From the NCBI GenBank assembly GCA_036676195.1, contig JAKFDK010000010.1, forward strand, positions 110,152 to 174,151: 64,000 nt of DNA, written 5' to 3'. Each line of letters begins with the position of its first letter. Position 1 is the first letter of the stretch. This document shows, piece by piece, positions 50,497 to 59,436 of the stretch. This DNA is from JAKFDK01 sp036676195. Lineage in GTDB: Bacteria; Bacillota; Sulfobacillia; Symbiobacteriales; ZC4RG38. Both the position numbers and the translations under genes were made by a program. The notes below the pieces were generated by a model, which had not been told where the DNA came from, searched no databases, and was given only the letters and a program-made list of their open reading frames with translations.

Positions 50497-50766
50497 TTGC
50501 CCAAAGGACCCACGCCCAGATCCCCATGGGTGCTCCTGGCCACGGACTTTGGCTACCTGCTTCTCGCCTCTGTGCTTCTGTTTGGAGGCGGCGGGTACTG
50601 GTTGGACCGGCGGCGGAACGCTACCATCCCCTGGTTTACCCTGGCAGGCATTCTGTTAGGTCTGGCTGTGGCCTTTCAAAGTCTACTGCGCCGCATGGGT
50701 GAGATGGAGCGGCGCGAAAAGGCCCGAAAGAATGCTCAGGACGACCCAGGGTCTTCTCCCCGGTAG
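50497..50766 (+). CDS. AtpZ/AtpI-family F1Fo ATP synthase assembly-type protein
   Basis: 89 residues from the TTG at 50497, nine bases after AAAGGGGG. Two membrane helices (FGYLLLASVLLFGGGGYWLD and IPWFTLAGILLGLAVAFQSL) with the conserved G-G-GYWLDRR turn are typical of the AtpZ/AtpI family, small proteins often first in atp operons that help c-ring assembly or magnesium handling. The C-terminus is highly charged. It is the first gene after the operon promoter. Confidence 0.87.
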   Translation: MPKGPTPRSPWVLLATDFGYLLLASVLLFGGGGYWLDRRRNATIPWFTLAGILLGLAVAFQSLLRRMGEMERREKARKNAQDDPGSSPR

Positions 50767-50778
50767 GGGGATATTTTC

Positions 50779-51063
50779 GTGCTGGTGGTTGTTCTCGGCA
50801 TCACATATGGCAGTTTGATCGGGTGCCTGTGCAACTATATGTTGTTTCAGGCGTTGGACGAACGGAAAAGGCTTGGACAGGAACCACTTGAAGGCATAGG
50901 TAAGATATTTTTTCTCCGCTACGCCATCGACTTCATGGCACTGATTCTGTTCTGGCTCCTCACGCGTAGCGCGTACGGATTGATTGCAGTAGGTTTGAGT
51001 ATCACCGTAGCCGTCAAGATTTCGCTGCTTATCGTTTACCGGCGGAAAGGGGGGAAATTTTAG
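50779..51063 (+). CDS. atpI: ATP synthase subunit I
   Basis: 94 residues from the GTG at 50779, twelve bases after the previous stop. Three or four hydrophobic helices (VVVLGITYGSLIGCLCNYML, FMALILFWLLT, LIAVGLSITVAVKISLLIV) follow the ATP_synt_I pattern. Believed to assist c-ring assembly. Its stop codon TAG shares its last base with the GTG start of atpB. Confidence 0.82.
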   Translation: MLVVVLGITYGSLIGCLCNYMLFQALDERKRLGQEPLEGIGKIFFLRYAIDFMALILFWLLTRSAYGLIAVGLSITVAVKISLLIVYRRKGGKF

Positions 51064-51848
51064 TGGAGATTCATTTTCATGAACCTCACTACTGGTTCGA
51101 ATTCCTTCGACCGCTCGGCATCGATAATCTGGTCATCGGCGAATGGCTGGTCATGGTCGTTCTGATCATTTTGGCGGTCAAGGTGTCGCGGGTTGTGGCC
51201 AAGGTGCCGAACACCAAGATCCAGGGTATCTTCGAAATGCTGTTTGATTTTCTGGAAAACTGGCTGGCCGGTTTTGTGGGCTCCAAACAGCATGCACGTA
51301 AATACCTGCCGCTACTCGGTTCATTTTTCCTGTTTATCCTGGTGAGTAACTACTCCGGTCTTCTGCCTACTGCAGCCGAGCCGTGGTCCTTCTTCCCGCC
51401 CACGGGCAAGTGGGGTACCACAGCGGGGTTGGGCGTAGTCGTGATGATTGCGGTCAACTTGATTTCCATCAAGGAACTCGGCATGCGCGGGCACTTCAGC
51501 CACCTCCTGGAACTTCAGTACGGCGGTATGGCCGTCCTGATGGCACCTCTGCGGATTCTGGAGGAGTTTGTCCGGCCCTTCTCGCTCAGCCTCCGACTCT
51601 TCGGCAACATCTTTGCGGAAGAAGTGCTCCTGCTGATCGTTGTGACTCTGATGGAGAGCATGCTCAAGACCTCCATCGGGATTCCGGTTGCTATCTATGG
51701 CCTGAGCTTAATGTTTGGCGCCATTCAGGCGGTTGTGTTCACCACTCTGACTGCGATTTACATCGGTGGCGTGGTCGAGGCTGCCGCACATCATGCTCAT
51801 CACGATGACCATCACGGCCACGAGGGTGCCCATGCGCCCGCCCACTAA
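51063..51848 (+). CDS. atpB: ATP synthase subunit a
   Basis: 261 residues; the GTG start overlaps the atpI stop by one base. Forms the proton half-channels of Fo. The essential arginine is in LRLFGNIFAEEVLL (SLRLFGN). Other marks are LVSNYSGLLP and PFSLSLRLF. The last 25 residues are strikingly His/Asp-rich (HHAHHDDHHGHEG), an extension outside the membrane core that is not part of the usual family ending. Confidence 0.97.
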   Translation: MEIHFHEPHYWFEFLRPLGIDNLVIGEWLVMVVLIILAVKVSRVVAKVPNTKIQGIFEMLFDFLENWLAGFVGSKQHARKYLPLLGSFFLFILVSNYSGLLPTAAEPWSFFPPTGKWGTTAGLGVVVMIAVNLISIKELGMRGHFSHLLELQYGGMAVLMAPLRILEEFVRPFSLSLRLFGNIFAEEVLLLIVVTLMESMLKTSIGIPVAIYGLSLMFGAIQAVVFTTLTAIYIGGVVEAAAHHAHHDDHHGHEGAHAPAH

Positions 51849-51975
51849 GTTGCGTGTGAAGTTTCCTCCCTATATCTGAAAGGATAGCCTTTCGTACCGG
51901 GAGGATTAATAAGGGCCAAGAGGCCCGGAGTTAAGTCAAGCACTGATAGTCCTAGAAGGAGGGCACCTGTTCACC

Positions 51976-52200
51976 ATGGAACACGGTCTTGTTGCTATTG
52001 CTGCCGCTCTTGCCATCGGCCTGTCCGCCATCGGCGCCACCGGCGCTCAGGGCAAGGCTACCGCTGCTGCTATGGACGCCATTTGGCGCCAGCCCGAGGC
52101 GGCTGGCGACGTCCGCGGCGCTCTGATCATCTCTCTGGCCCTTATGGAAGCCGTCGCCATCTACGGCCTGCTGATCGGCCTGCTGCTGGCTCTGGGCTAA
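51976..52200 (+). CDS. atpE: ATP synthase subunit c
   Basis: 74-residue hairpin of two membrane helices joined by the polar loop RQPEA. The ion-binding carboxylate is the Glu in SLALMEAVAIYG. The residue after it is Ala, and the first helix has no glutamine at the sodium-ligand position, so this looks like a proton-type rather than sodium-type c subunit. The ATG at 51976 is 13 bases after AAGGAGGG, an unusually long gap. A GGGCC/GGCCC hairpin (51913-51926) lies in the 127-base gap after atpB, perhaps to boost translation of this high-copy subunit. Codon use is strongly biased, as expected. Confidence 0.96.
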   Translation: MEHGLVAIAAALAIGLSAIGATGAQGKATAAAMDAIWRQPEAAGDVRGALIISLALMEAVAIYGLLIGLLLALG

Positions 52201-52216
52201 ATTCTGTGCGGGAGGG

Positions 52217-52243
52217 GCGACCAGGGGCGACTCCCCTGGTCGC
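52217..52243 (+). terminator. intercistronic hairpin between atpE and atpF
   Basis: GCGACCAGGGG (52217-52227) and CCCCTGGTCGC (52233-52243) form a perfect 11-bp stem, with no T-run. More likely an mRNA-stability or partial-attenuation element than a full terminator. Confidence 0.55.
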
Positions 52244-52272
52244 TCCGTCACTAGAGAGGGGGCGCGGCCACA

Positions 52273-52812
52273 TTGGACTTGTCTCTCTTCCCCTGGGCTT
52301 CACTGGCCAGTGAAGGCGCTGGCCCAGACCTGTGGCCCAAAATCACCCATCTGATCTGGACGGTTATCAATTTTGGTGTACTGCTGTGGGCTTTGAACAA
52401 GTTCCTCTTTAAGCCGCTGGTAGGTATGATTGCGAATCGCGAAAAGGAAATTAAGGACAACCTTGACCAGGCGGCTGCTGACCGCACCGAGGCCGATCGG
52501 TTGCGGCGGGAATTTGCCGAACAGGTTGCTGATGCCCAGCGCAAGGCCCAGGGAATTGTAGCCGAGGCTACGAAGAATGCTCAGTCTGAGGCGGAACGGA
52601 TCATCGCTGACGCGCGCGAGAAGGCCACGGCCGATCTGGAGCGTGCAGCGAACACCATTCGGGTGGAAAAGGATCGTGCTCTGGCCGAACTGCGGCAGGA
52701 GGTTGCCACCCTGGCGGTTTCTGTAGCCGGCAAGGTTATTGAGCGCAGCCTGTCGGATCAGGATCATGCCCGCCTCGCCCAAAAGTTTGTTGAAGAGGTA
52801 GGGAAGAACTGA
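52273..52812 (+). CDS. atpF: ATP synthase subunit b
   Basis: 179 residues from the TTG at 52273. One N-terminal membrane helix (LIWTVINFGVLLWALNKFL) followed by FKPL and a long charged helix (AEQVADAQRKAQGIVAEA and on) forms the peripheral stalk. The stop overlaps the atpH start by one base. Confidence 0.96.
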   Translation: MDLSLFPWASLASEGAGPDLWPKITHLIWTVINFGVLLWALNKFLFKPLVGMIANREKEIKDNLDQAAADRTEADRLRREFAEQVADAQRKAQGIVAEATKNAQSEAERIIADAREKATADLERAANTIRVEKDRALAELRQEVATLAVSVAGKVIERSLSDQDHARLAQKFVEEVGKN

Positions 52813-53369
52813 TGCTGAACGCGTCGGTGGCCCGCCGCTACGCCCGTGCTCTCTACGAACTGGCCCAGGATAAGGGACAGGTGGAAGCAGTCGGTCGCGA
52901 GCTGGAATTGGCGGTTCAATCCCTGACCGCCAACCGGGACCTCCGGGCGCTCTGGGAGCACGCGGAGGTCTCCGCGCGGGTAAAGGTTTCGCTCGTCGAA
53001 CAAACCTTTACCGGTAAAATCTCCGACCTGGTGAAAAACTTCGTTTGCGTCATTGCCACCAAGCGCCGTGAGGCGTATCTGGCGCAGATTGCCAGTGAGT
53101 ACGTGGCGCTGTCTGACGAGGCGCTGAATCGGGTCGAAGTGGAGGTCCGGTCTGCAACCCCGCTCTCCCCGGACACCCTGGATCATCTGCAAAACCGGCT
53201 GGGCAACCGGCTGGGAAAGCAGATCAAGTTCGTGACCAGCATTGATAAGGATCTTATTGGCGGCCTGGTTGTCCGGGTGGGCGATGTTCTGATGGACGGC
53301 TCTGTGCGCACCCGGCTCAAGCGGATGAAAGATCGCCTCGCTTCCGCTGGCGCAAGTAGCCGGAATTAA
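52812..53369 (+). CDS. atpH: ATP synthase subunit delta
   Basis: 185 residues; ATG overlaps the atpF stop (TGATG). Links F1 to the peripheral stalk. The N-terminal VARRYARALYELA and C-terminal LIGGLVVRVGDVLMDGSVRTRL are family hallmarks. Confidence 0.97.
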   Translation: MLNASVARRYARALYELAQDKGQVEAVGRELELAVQSLTANRDLRALWEHAEVSARVKVSLVEQTFTGKISDLVKNFVCVIATKRREAYLAQIASEYVALSDEALNRVEVEVRSATPLSPDTLDHLQNRLGNRLGKQIKFVTSIDKDLIGGLVVRVGDVLMDGSVRTRLKRMKDRLASAGASSRN

Positions 53370-53383
53370 GGGGTGAAAGTAGC

Positions 53384-54913
53384 GTGAGCATCCGGCCTGA
53401 GGAGATCTCTGCGATCCTCAAGCAGGAGATCGAGAAGTTCTCCACCGAGATCGAAGTGAGCAACGTGGGTCGCGTCATCCAGGTTGGTGACGGCATCGCC
53501 CGCGTCTACGGCCTCCAGACTGCCATGGCGAACGAACTTTTGGAGTTCCCCGGTGGCGTGTTGGGTATGGCCTTTAACTTGGAAGAGGACAACATCGGTT
53601 CCGTTATTCTGGGCCCGTTCTCCCACATCAAAGAGGGCGACGAGGTCAAGCGCACCGGCCGCGTAGTTGAGGTACCCGTGGGTCCGGAACTGGTCGGTCG
53701 CGTCGTTAACGCTCTGGGTCAGCCCATCGATGGCAAGGGACCCATTGACGCCAAGCTGTACGACCGGGTCGAAAAGGTCGCTCCCGGCGTAATTACCCGT
53801 AAGTCGGTTCACGAGCCGCTCCGCACCGGTATCAAGGCCATTGACGCCATGACGCCTGTGGGTCGCGGTCAGCGCGAACTGATCATCGGCGACCGTGGCA
53901 CCGGTAAGACAGCCGTTGCTGTAGACACGATCCTGGCCCAGAAGGGCGAGGGTGTGGTCTGCATCTACGTTGCCGTCGGTCAGAAAGCCTCCACGGTGGC
54001 CGGCGTCATCCGGACGCTGGAGCAGCACGGAGCCATGGAATACACCATTGTGGTTTCGTCCACCGCATCGGATCCCGCTCCGCTGCAGTACCTGGCGCCG
54101 TTCTCCGGCTGCACCATGGGCGAGTATTTCCGCGACCGTGGTCAGCATGCCCTGATTATTTACGATGACCTGTCCAAGCAGGCCGTCGCCTATCGCGAAA
54201 TGGCGCTGCTGATGCGCCGCCCGCCGGGCCGTGAGGCGTACCCCGGTGACGTGTTCTACTTGCACTCCCGTCTGTTGGAGCGCGCCGCCAAGGTGAACGA
54301 TGATCTGGGTGCCGGCTCCCTGACGGCTCTTCCCATCATCGAGACCCAGGCTGGCGACGTGTCTGCCTACATTCCTACGAACGTGATCTCGATTACGGAC
54401 GGACAGATCTTCCTGGAGTCCGACCTCTTTTTTGCCGGCGTCCGCCCGGCCGTAAACACCGGTCTATCAGTCTCACGCGTCGGCGGTTCCGCCCAGATCA
54501 AGGCAATGAAGAAGGTTGCCGGCTCCCTTCGAATTGAACTGGCGCAGTACCGTGAGTTGGCCGCCTTTGCCCAGTTCGGTTCTGATCTGGACAAGACGAC
54601 GCAGGCCCGCCTGATCCGTGGCCAGCGGATGACGGAGCTGCTGAAGCAAGCCCAGTATCAGCCAATGCCCTTCGCCGAGCAGGTCATCTCCATTTACGCC
54701 GGGACCAACGGCTACCTGGATGATCTGGAAATGGCCGATGTGGCCAAGTTCGAGTCGGGTCTGCTCAACCATCTCCGGACCAATACCGGGCTCATCAAGG
54801 AGCTGGCTGAGGTCAAGGAGATGAAGGGCGACTACGAGCAGCGGCTGAAGAAGGCGTTTAGCGAGTTCAAGGCTGGCTTTGTCGCAGACCGGAAGCGCGC
54901 GGCAAACGCGTAA
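53384..54913 (+). CDS. atpA: ATP synthase subunit alpha
   Basis: 509 residues from the GTG at 53384 after AAGGGGTGA. Non-catalytic nucleotide-binding subunit of F1. P-loop GDRGTGKT at residues 169-176; the catalytic-interface arginine lies in the VSRVGGSAQ segment (about 365-373). The whole length is normal. Codon use is biased as for a highly expressed gene. Confidence 0.99.
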   Translation: MSIRPEEISAILKQEIEKFSTEIEVSNVGRVIQVGDGIARVYGLQTAMANELLEFPGGVLGMAFNLEEDNIGSVILGPFSHIKEGDEVKRTGRVVEVPVGPELVGRVVNALGQPIDGKGPIDAKLYDRVEKVAPGVITRKSVHEPLRTGIKAIDAMTPVGRGQRELIIGDRGTGKTAVAVDTILAQKGEGVVCIYVAVGQKASTVAGVIRTLEQHGAMEYTIVVSSTASDPAPLQYLAPFSGCTMGEYFRDRGQHALIIYDDLSKQAVAYREMALLMRRPPGREAYPGDVFYLHSRLLERAAKVNDDLGAGSLTALPIIETQAGDVSAYIPTNVISITDGQIFLESDLFFAGVRPAVNTGLSVSRVGGSAQIKAMKKVAGSLRIELAQYRELAAFAQFGSDLDKTTQARLIRGQRMTELLKQAQYQPMPFAEQVISIYAGTNGYLDDLEMADVAKFESGLLNHLRTNTGLIKELAEVKEMKGDYEQRLKKAFSEFKAGFVADRKRAANA

Positions 54914-54927
54914 AGGTGGTGTAAGGC

Positions 54928-55791
54928 ATGCCGGAAAACGTCAAGGCCCTACGCCAGCGCCGCAAGTCGATCTTGGCGACGCAGAAGATCACCAAGGCCA
55001 TGAAATTGGTGGCGGCGGCGAAGCTGCGTAAGGCGCAGGAACGGGTGCTAAACGCCCGGCCCTATGCCCGGGAACTGACCACCATGCTCAGCCGCCTTGT
55101 TGCTGCCGGTGCCGGTAAGGAGCACCCGCTCCTGAAGATACGTGAGGGCAACAGCTCTTCGGTGGCCTACGTGGTTTTCAGCGCAGATCGTGGCTTTGCT
55201 GGTTCGTATAACGTTAACATTATTCGTAAGGCGCAGCAGGCGATTCAGGCTGAAGTTCGCCCGGTTACGCTGGTCGCTACCGGTCGGAAGGCCCGTGACT
55301 TTTTCACCAAGCGCGGGCTGCGCCCCCGGCTGGAATGGGTCGGCATTGGTGAGGAAGCGCGTTGGAGCCTGGCCAAGGAAATGGTTGGCCAGATCATCGA
55401 CCTTTACCTGAAAGGTGAAGTCACCGAGGTGCGGCTGGTTTACACCGAGTTTATTAACCCGGTGACCCAGAAGCCCACGGAGATTCAGCTCCTGCCCATT
55501 TCCGCCCCCTCTGCGGACGCCAAGGGTGCCCTCGTGGAATACATCTACGAGCCGAGCGCCGAAGGCGTACTCGACAGCCTCGTACCCCGGTACGTGGAGA
55601 CCATGTTCTACCAGGCGTTTCTGGAGGCGAAAGCCTCCGAACTTGGCGCCCGGATGACGGCCATGGGCAACGCAACGGACAACGCCAAAGAGCTGATCTC
55701 CAAGCTGACCCTGCAGATGAACCGGGCTCGTCAGGCCCAGATCACCAAGGAACTGTCTGAGATTGTGGGCGGCGCCGAGGCCCTGAAGTAG
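54928..55791 (+). CDS. atpG: ATP synthase subunit gamma
   Basis: 287 residues from the ATG at 54928. The rotating central shaft: N-terminal helix with RQRRKSILATQKITKAMKLVAAAKLRKAQ (about 8-36, outlined) and C-terminal helix with MTAMGNATDNAKELI and NRARQAQITKEL. FSADRGFAGSYN in the middle is typical. Confidence 0.98.
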   Translation: MPENVKALRQRRKSILATQKITKAMKLVAAAKLRKAQERVLNARPYARELTTMLSRLVAAGAGKEHPLLKIREGNSSSVAYVVFSADRGFAGSYNVNIIRKAQQAIQAEVRPVTLVATGRKARDFFTKRGLRPRLEWVGIGEEARWSLAKEMVGQIIDLYLKGEVTEVRLVYTEFINPVTQKPTEIQLLPISAPSADAKGALVEYIYEPSAEGVLDSLVPRYVETMFYQAFLEAKASELGARMTAMGNATDNAKELISKLTLQMNRARQAQITKELSEIVGGAEALK

Positions 55792-55822
55792 TCGGCGGGC
55801 GGACTCAAGGAGGGAAACATTC

Positions 55823-57241
55823 GTGAGCCAGCAGATGGGCCGCATCCTCCAGATTATGGGCGTTGTGGTGGACGTCGAATTCCCGGACGGGCACCTTCCC
55901 AAGCTGTACAACGCGCTGGTCGTGGAGAACGGCGGCGAAAAGGGCGATATCAACCTGACCATGGAGGTTGCCCAGCATCTGGGCAACAACGTGGTGCGTG
56001 GCGTTGCCATGTCTTCCACGGACGGTCTGCAGCGTGGCACCCCGGTCCGTGACTCGGGCACCGCCATTGCGGTACCGGTGGGCCGCGAGGTTCTGGGCCG
56101 GATTTTTAACGTGCTTGGCTCGACCATTGACGGCAAGGATGCATGCAAGGCTACCCGGCATGATCCGATTCACAAGCCGTCCCCCGGCGTGGCTGACGTA
56201 AACCCGGCCACCGAGATCCTGGAGACCGGTATCAAGGTTATTGACCTGCTGATTCCGTTCGCCAAGGGCGGTAAGATTGGTCTGTTCGGTGGCGCCGGTG
56301 TAGGCAAGACCGTAACCTTGCAGGAACTGATCAATAACGTTGCGCTGGGTCATGGTGGCTTTTCGGTGTTCACCGGTGTGGGTGAGCGGACCCGTGAGGG
56401 GAACGACCTCTACCACGAAATGATTGAAGCCGACGTTATCGACAAGGTAGCCATGATCTTCGGCCAGATGAACGAGCCGCCTGGGGCACGTATGCGCGTG
56501 GCCCTGACCGGCCTGACCATGGCCGAATACTTCCGTGAAGATGAGGGCCAGGACGTACTGCTCTTCATCGACAACATTTTCCGCTTCACGCAGGCTGGTT
56601 CCGAGGTATCCGCCCTGCTGGGCCGTATGCCTTCGGCCGTAGGTTACCAGCCCACCCTGGCAACCGAAATGGGCGCCCTGCAGGAACGGATTACGTCCAC
56701 CAAGAAGGGCTCGATCACGTCGGTACAGGCCATTTACGTGCCTGCTGACGACCTGACCGACCCGGCCCCGGCCACCACCTTCGCCCACCTGGACGCCACG
56801 CTGGTTTTGAGCCGGGCGATCTCCGAGCTGGGTATCTTCCCGGCCGTGGACCCGCTCGATTCCTCGTCGCGGATCCTCGACCCGAACATTGTGGGCCGGG
56901 AGCACTACGAAGTGGCCCGTGGCGTACAGAAGGTACTGCAGCGCTACAAGGAACTGCAGGACATCATCGCTATTCTGGGTATCGACGAACTGTCCGACGA
57001 AGACAAGCTCGTGGTGGCTCGGGCCCGGAAAATGCAGCGCTTCCTGTCCCAGCCGTTCCACGTGGCGGAAAAGTTCACTGGCAGCCCCGGCGTGTACGTA
57101 AAAGTGGCGGACACCGTGCGTGGCTTCAAGGAAATCCTTGACGGCAAGCATGACGACCTGCCCGAGAACGCCTTCTACATGGTGGGCACCATCGAGGGCG
57201 CCGTCGAGAAGGGCAAGCAGATCCTGGCCGAGGTGGGCTAA
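55823..57241 (+). CDS. atpD: ATP synthase subunit beta
   Basis: 472 residues from the GTG at 55823 after AAGGAGGG. Catalytic subunit. P-loop GGAGVGKT at 156-163, the catalytic glutamate in GERTREGNDLY, Walker B in LLFIDNIFRF, and the DELSD motif in GIDELSDEDK. A gap of three bases separates it from atpC. Confidence 0.99.
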   Translation: MSQQMGRILQIMGVVVDVEFPDGHLPKLYNALVVENGGEKGDINLTMEVAQHLGNNVVRGVAMSSTDGLQRGTPVRDSGTAIAVPVGREVLGRIFNVLGSTIDGKDACKATRHDPIHKPSPGVADVNPATEILETGIKVIDLLIPFAKGGKIGLFGGAGVGKTVTLQELINNVALGHGGFSVFTGVGERTREGNDLYHEMIEADVIDKVAMIFGQMNEPPGARMRVALTGLTMAEYFREDEGQDVLLFIDNIFRFTQAGSEVSALLGRMPSAVGYQPTLATEMGALQERITSTKKGSITSVQAIYVPADDLTDPAPATTFAHLDATLVLSRAISELGIFPAVDPLDSSSRILDPNIVGREHYEVARGVQKVLQRYKELQDIIAILGIDELSDEDKLVVARARKMQRFLSQPFHVAEKFTGSPGVYVKVADTVRGFKEILDGKHDDLPENAFYMVGTIEGAVEKGKQILAEVG

Positions 57242-57244
57242 GCC

Positions 57245-57664
57245 ATGGCGGAGCTGAGCATCACCGTCATCACGCCGGAACGCACCGTGGTACAGGGCCT
57301 GGACAGTGACGCCGTTATTCTGCCGATCGTGGACGGCTCCATGGGTATCCTTCCACGGCATGCGGCCATGGTTGCGGCGTTGCGTGCCGGGATTCTCAAG
57401 ATCAAGCGGGGCAACCGGTACGAGCCGGTGGCCATTGCCGGTGGCTTTGCCGAGGTGGCCAATGACAAGATCACCATCCTGGCTGAGGCGGCTGAACGGG
57501 CCGGGGATATTGATGTCCTGCGTGCTCGGGCGGCCCGGGAGCGGGCGGAAGCCCGGCTCAGCAAGCGGGCGGCTGACGTTGACGAGGCCAGGGCCCGAGC
57601 CGCTCTGCGGCGGTCTCTGGTCCGACTCAAGGTAGCTGAGTCCGAGGGCCGCGGCGGACGCTAG
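57245..57664 (+). CDS. atpC: ATP synthase subunit epsilon
   Basis: 139 residues, with the N-terminal beta barrel (ITVITPERTVVQG, GSMGILPRHAAMVAAL) and a C-terminal helical hairpin rich in Arg and Ala (AARERAEARLSKRAADVDEARARAALRR, about 100-127, outlined), the part that can brake the enzyme. Last gene of the operon. Confidence 0.97.
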   Translation: MAELSITVITPERTVVQGLDSDAVILPIVDGSMGILPRHAAMVAALRAGILKIKRGNRYEPVAIAGGFAEVANDKITILAEAAERAGDIDVLRARAARERAEARLSKRAADVDEARARAALRRSLVRLKVAESEGRGGR

Positions 57665-57686
57665 ACCTTCGATCTTGATGACTGGA

Positions 57687-57722
57687 GCAGTGCCCCCATC
57701 CTTCACGGGATGGGGGCACTGC
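57687..57722 (+). terminator. hairpin at the end of the atp operon
   Basis: A perfect 15-bp stem (57687-57701 with 57708-57722), six-base loop. The tail CTGTTGTCC is poor in T, but the position and stem strength fit the end of the operon. Confidence 0.75.
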
Positions 57723-58113
57723 CTGTTGTCCGGAGGCTGGAATGGAACATTTATATTTGCGGAGACTAGTGGATAGTCACAGGTTTTGCACTGAAATTGT
57801 ACCATCGTGTCAATCCTGGGAGGTCGCTCGGCAGGCGGTGCGGGCAGGGTCAGTCCGCAATTGTAACAGCCCATGCAACAGGGCTGTAACTTCATTGCAG
57901 CACACTTATGGCAGCGGACAGCCCGAACTTACGAGGGTGCGTTTGCGTATTATTAGGTGAAAAGGAACTCAGCCAGGGTGAACGGAAGATACAGCGGCCG
58001 GCTCAGCATGCCGCCCGCCCTCCAAAGCGACGAAAGGGCGCGGTTGGCCTCTGACCAACCGGCCCTTCGTAAGACAAACCAGGCACGGCGGTACGACCGC
58101 CGGCCTTTTGTGT
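57723..58113. other. intergenic region between the atp operon and the convergent VWA gene
   Basis: 390 bases with no convincing gene. A 72-codon frame at 57742 is poorly supported. A hairpin ACAGCCC/GGGCTGT lies at 57866-57887, and a larger one at 58034-58067 serves the minus-strand gene. Confidence 0.45.
58034..58067 (-). terminator. probable terminator of the MoxR-VWA pair
   Basis: AAGGGC-GCGGTTGG (58034-58047) pairs with CCAACCGGCCCTT (58055-58067) with one bulged base; read on the minus strand the stem is followed by a short T-run. A further hairpin (CGGCGG/CCGCCG near 58088-58104) lies closer to the gene. Confidence 0.5.
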
Positions 58114-59436
58114 TTAGTCACGGGATGCCAGGTAAAGGTCCTCGCACATATCGGCCAAATCCTGTACGGTCTGTACGTGGTACACGCGGTCTGCATATTT
58201 GCCCAGGGTGTTGTACCAGATCTGCCCCAGGTCGAAAATCGGAATATCCAACAGGCCGGACTTGAAGGCTCCAACCTGGTGCACCTGAGCAGCACGGCCA
58301 TGGCTTTGGGCAAAGCTGGCTTCCGGAGTAAGAAAGACCACCATCTTGGCCCGGGCCTGCAGTCTGGCCATCTCGCGGTGAATCTTTTCGTACTCCCCGT
58401 GCCCCAGGGCTACTTTACCGTCGGTGGCAATCACCACATAGGTAAAGGCGTCCACCTGGGCTTCGGCGAGAATAGTTTCCAAAGAACTGCCGAAGCGGGT
58501 GCCGGCATTCCAGGAGGCGGCATGCCGCACCAGGTCCTGTACTTTATCCTCAAACGCTCCGGGTCCGTTCAGGAACTCGGTGGACCGGGTGGCTCGTTCC
58601 GAAAAGACGTAGCTGTTAACCTGAAAGCGAAAGTTAAGTAGATGAAAAAAATAAAGGGCGACCGTCACATAGTGGTACATGGAGTGGGATACATCACCGA
58701 TGACCAGCACCCGGGCCGGCTTGCTGAGTTTAGGAACTGGCAGGTCCTTGGTGGCCCACTTGAAGTCGAGAATATGCCCCCCATAGCGGCTCAGGTTGGC
58801 CCTGAGTGTGCGGGGTACATCCAGGCGGGTCCGCCGCTCAACAGCTTCAAACTCCTGGTCCAGATCCAGCCAGCGCTTGGCCAGGCGCTGCACCAGGCTG
58901 GTCAGTTCACGGATCTCACCGGTCTTCAACCGCTTGATCTCGGAATGGAGCAACTCTGCCAGGGAAAAGCGATGATTCACCTTTCGGGTGACCTCTTCCA
59001 GACGTTTCAGGTCCAGACTGGCAGAGCCCCGGGTCAGACTGAGGGAGCGGGCCGGTGGAGGCGTGTGCATAGTCAGAGGGTCCGGCGGCATCGAGGCAGG
59101 TATCTCCCCGTCCTGCATCAGCAAGGTGTGCCGGCGTTCACCGGTGACCAGGGGGGCCAATTCGAGGGTGCGCTCCCCTTCAGGCCGGTCATAGGAGCCG
59201 GTATCGGTGACGGTAAACAGGTTATTCGGATCGGCGGGGCGCAAAAGCAGACGTACGACGCGGGCACTGACCGTACCGGTCGTGCGGACTGCACGCGTCC
59301 ACTGCGCCAGGCAGGCGATCAGCCACCGCAGCAGCCTGCGCAGCCACCGTACGGGGGCTGCCAGCACCGCCCGGACTGGCCCTGGTAGAAGCCGGTTCAT
59401 CTGAGTCAAACGGCCTTGTAGAAGGTGTCGTACCAT
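58114..59436 (-). CDS. VWA (CoxE-like) domain protein, partner of a MoxR ATPase
   Basis: 440 residues on the minus strand. The ATG at 59436 is ten bases after AAGGAGG, inside the end of the ATPase gene (31-base overlap), so the two are translationally coupled. The N-terminus is very basic with an amphipathic stretch (RAVLAAPVRWLRRLLRWLIACLAQW, about 22-46), perhaps membrane-associated. The VWA domain begins about residue 242: MIDAS residues Asp248, Ser250 and Ser252 in DVSHSM, a later Thr in GTRFGSSL and Asp in IATDGKV. Such MoxR-VWA pairs act as metal-dependent chaperones that activate or assemble other proteins. The client is unknown; the neighbouring ATP synthase and SpoIID genes are candidates only by position. 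Confidence 0.85.
   Translation of the reverse strand: MVRHLLQGRLTQMNRLLPGPVRAVLAAPVRWLRRLLRWLIACLAQWTRAVRTTGTVSARVVRLLLRPADPNNLFTVTDTGSYDRPEGERTLELAPLVTGERRHTLLMQDGEIPASMPPDPLTMHTPPPARSLSLTRGSASLDLKRLEEVTRKVNHRFSLAELLHSEIKRLKTGEIRELTSLVQRLAKRWLDLDQEFEAVERRTRLDVPRTLRANLSRYGGHILDFKWATKDLPVPKLSKPARVLVIGDVSHSMYHYVTVALYFFHLLNFRFQVNSYVFSERATRSTEFLNGPGAFEDKVQDLVRHAASWNAGTRFGSSLETILAEAQVDAFTYVVIATDGKVALGHGEYEKIHREMARLQARAKMVVFLTPEASFAQSHGRAAQVHQVGAFKSGLLDIPIFDLGQIWYNTLGKYADRVYHVQTVQDLADMCEDLYLASRD

Noticed and set aside
55805..57895. 696-codon open frame on the minus strand opposite atpD and atpC
   Set aside because: Shadow of highly biased atp genes; the plus-strand genes are certain and the antisense protein has no recognisable features.
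57742..57960. 72-codon frame after the atp operon
   Set aside because: No ribosome-binding site and no protein-like composition.
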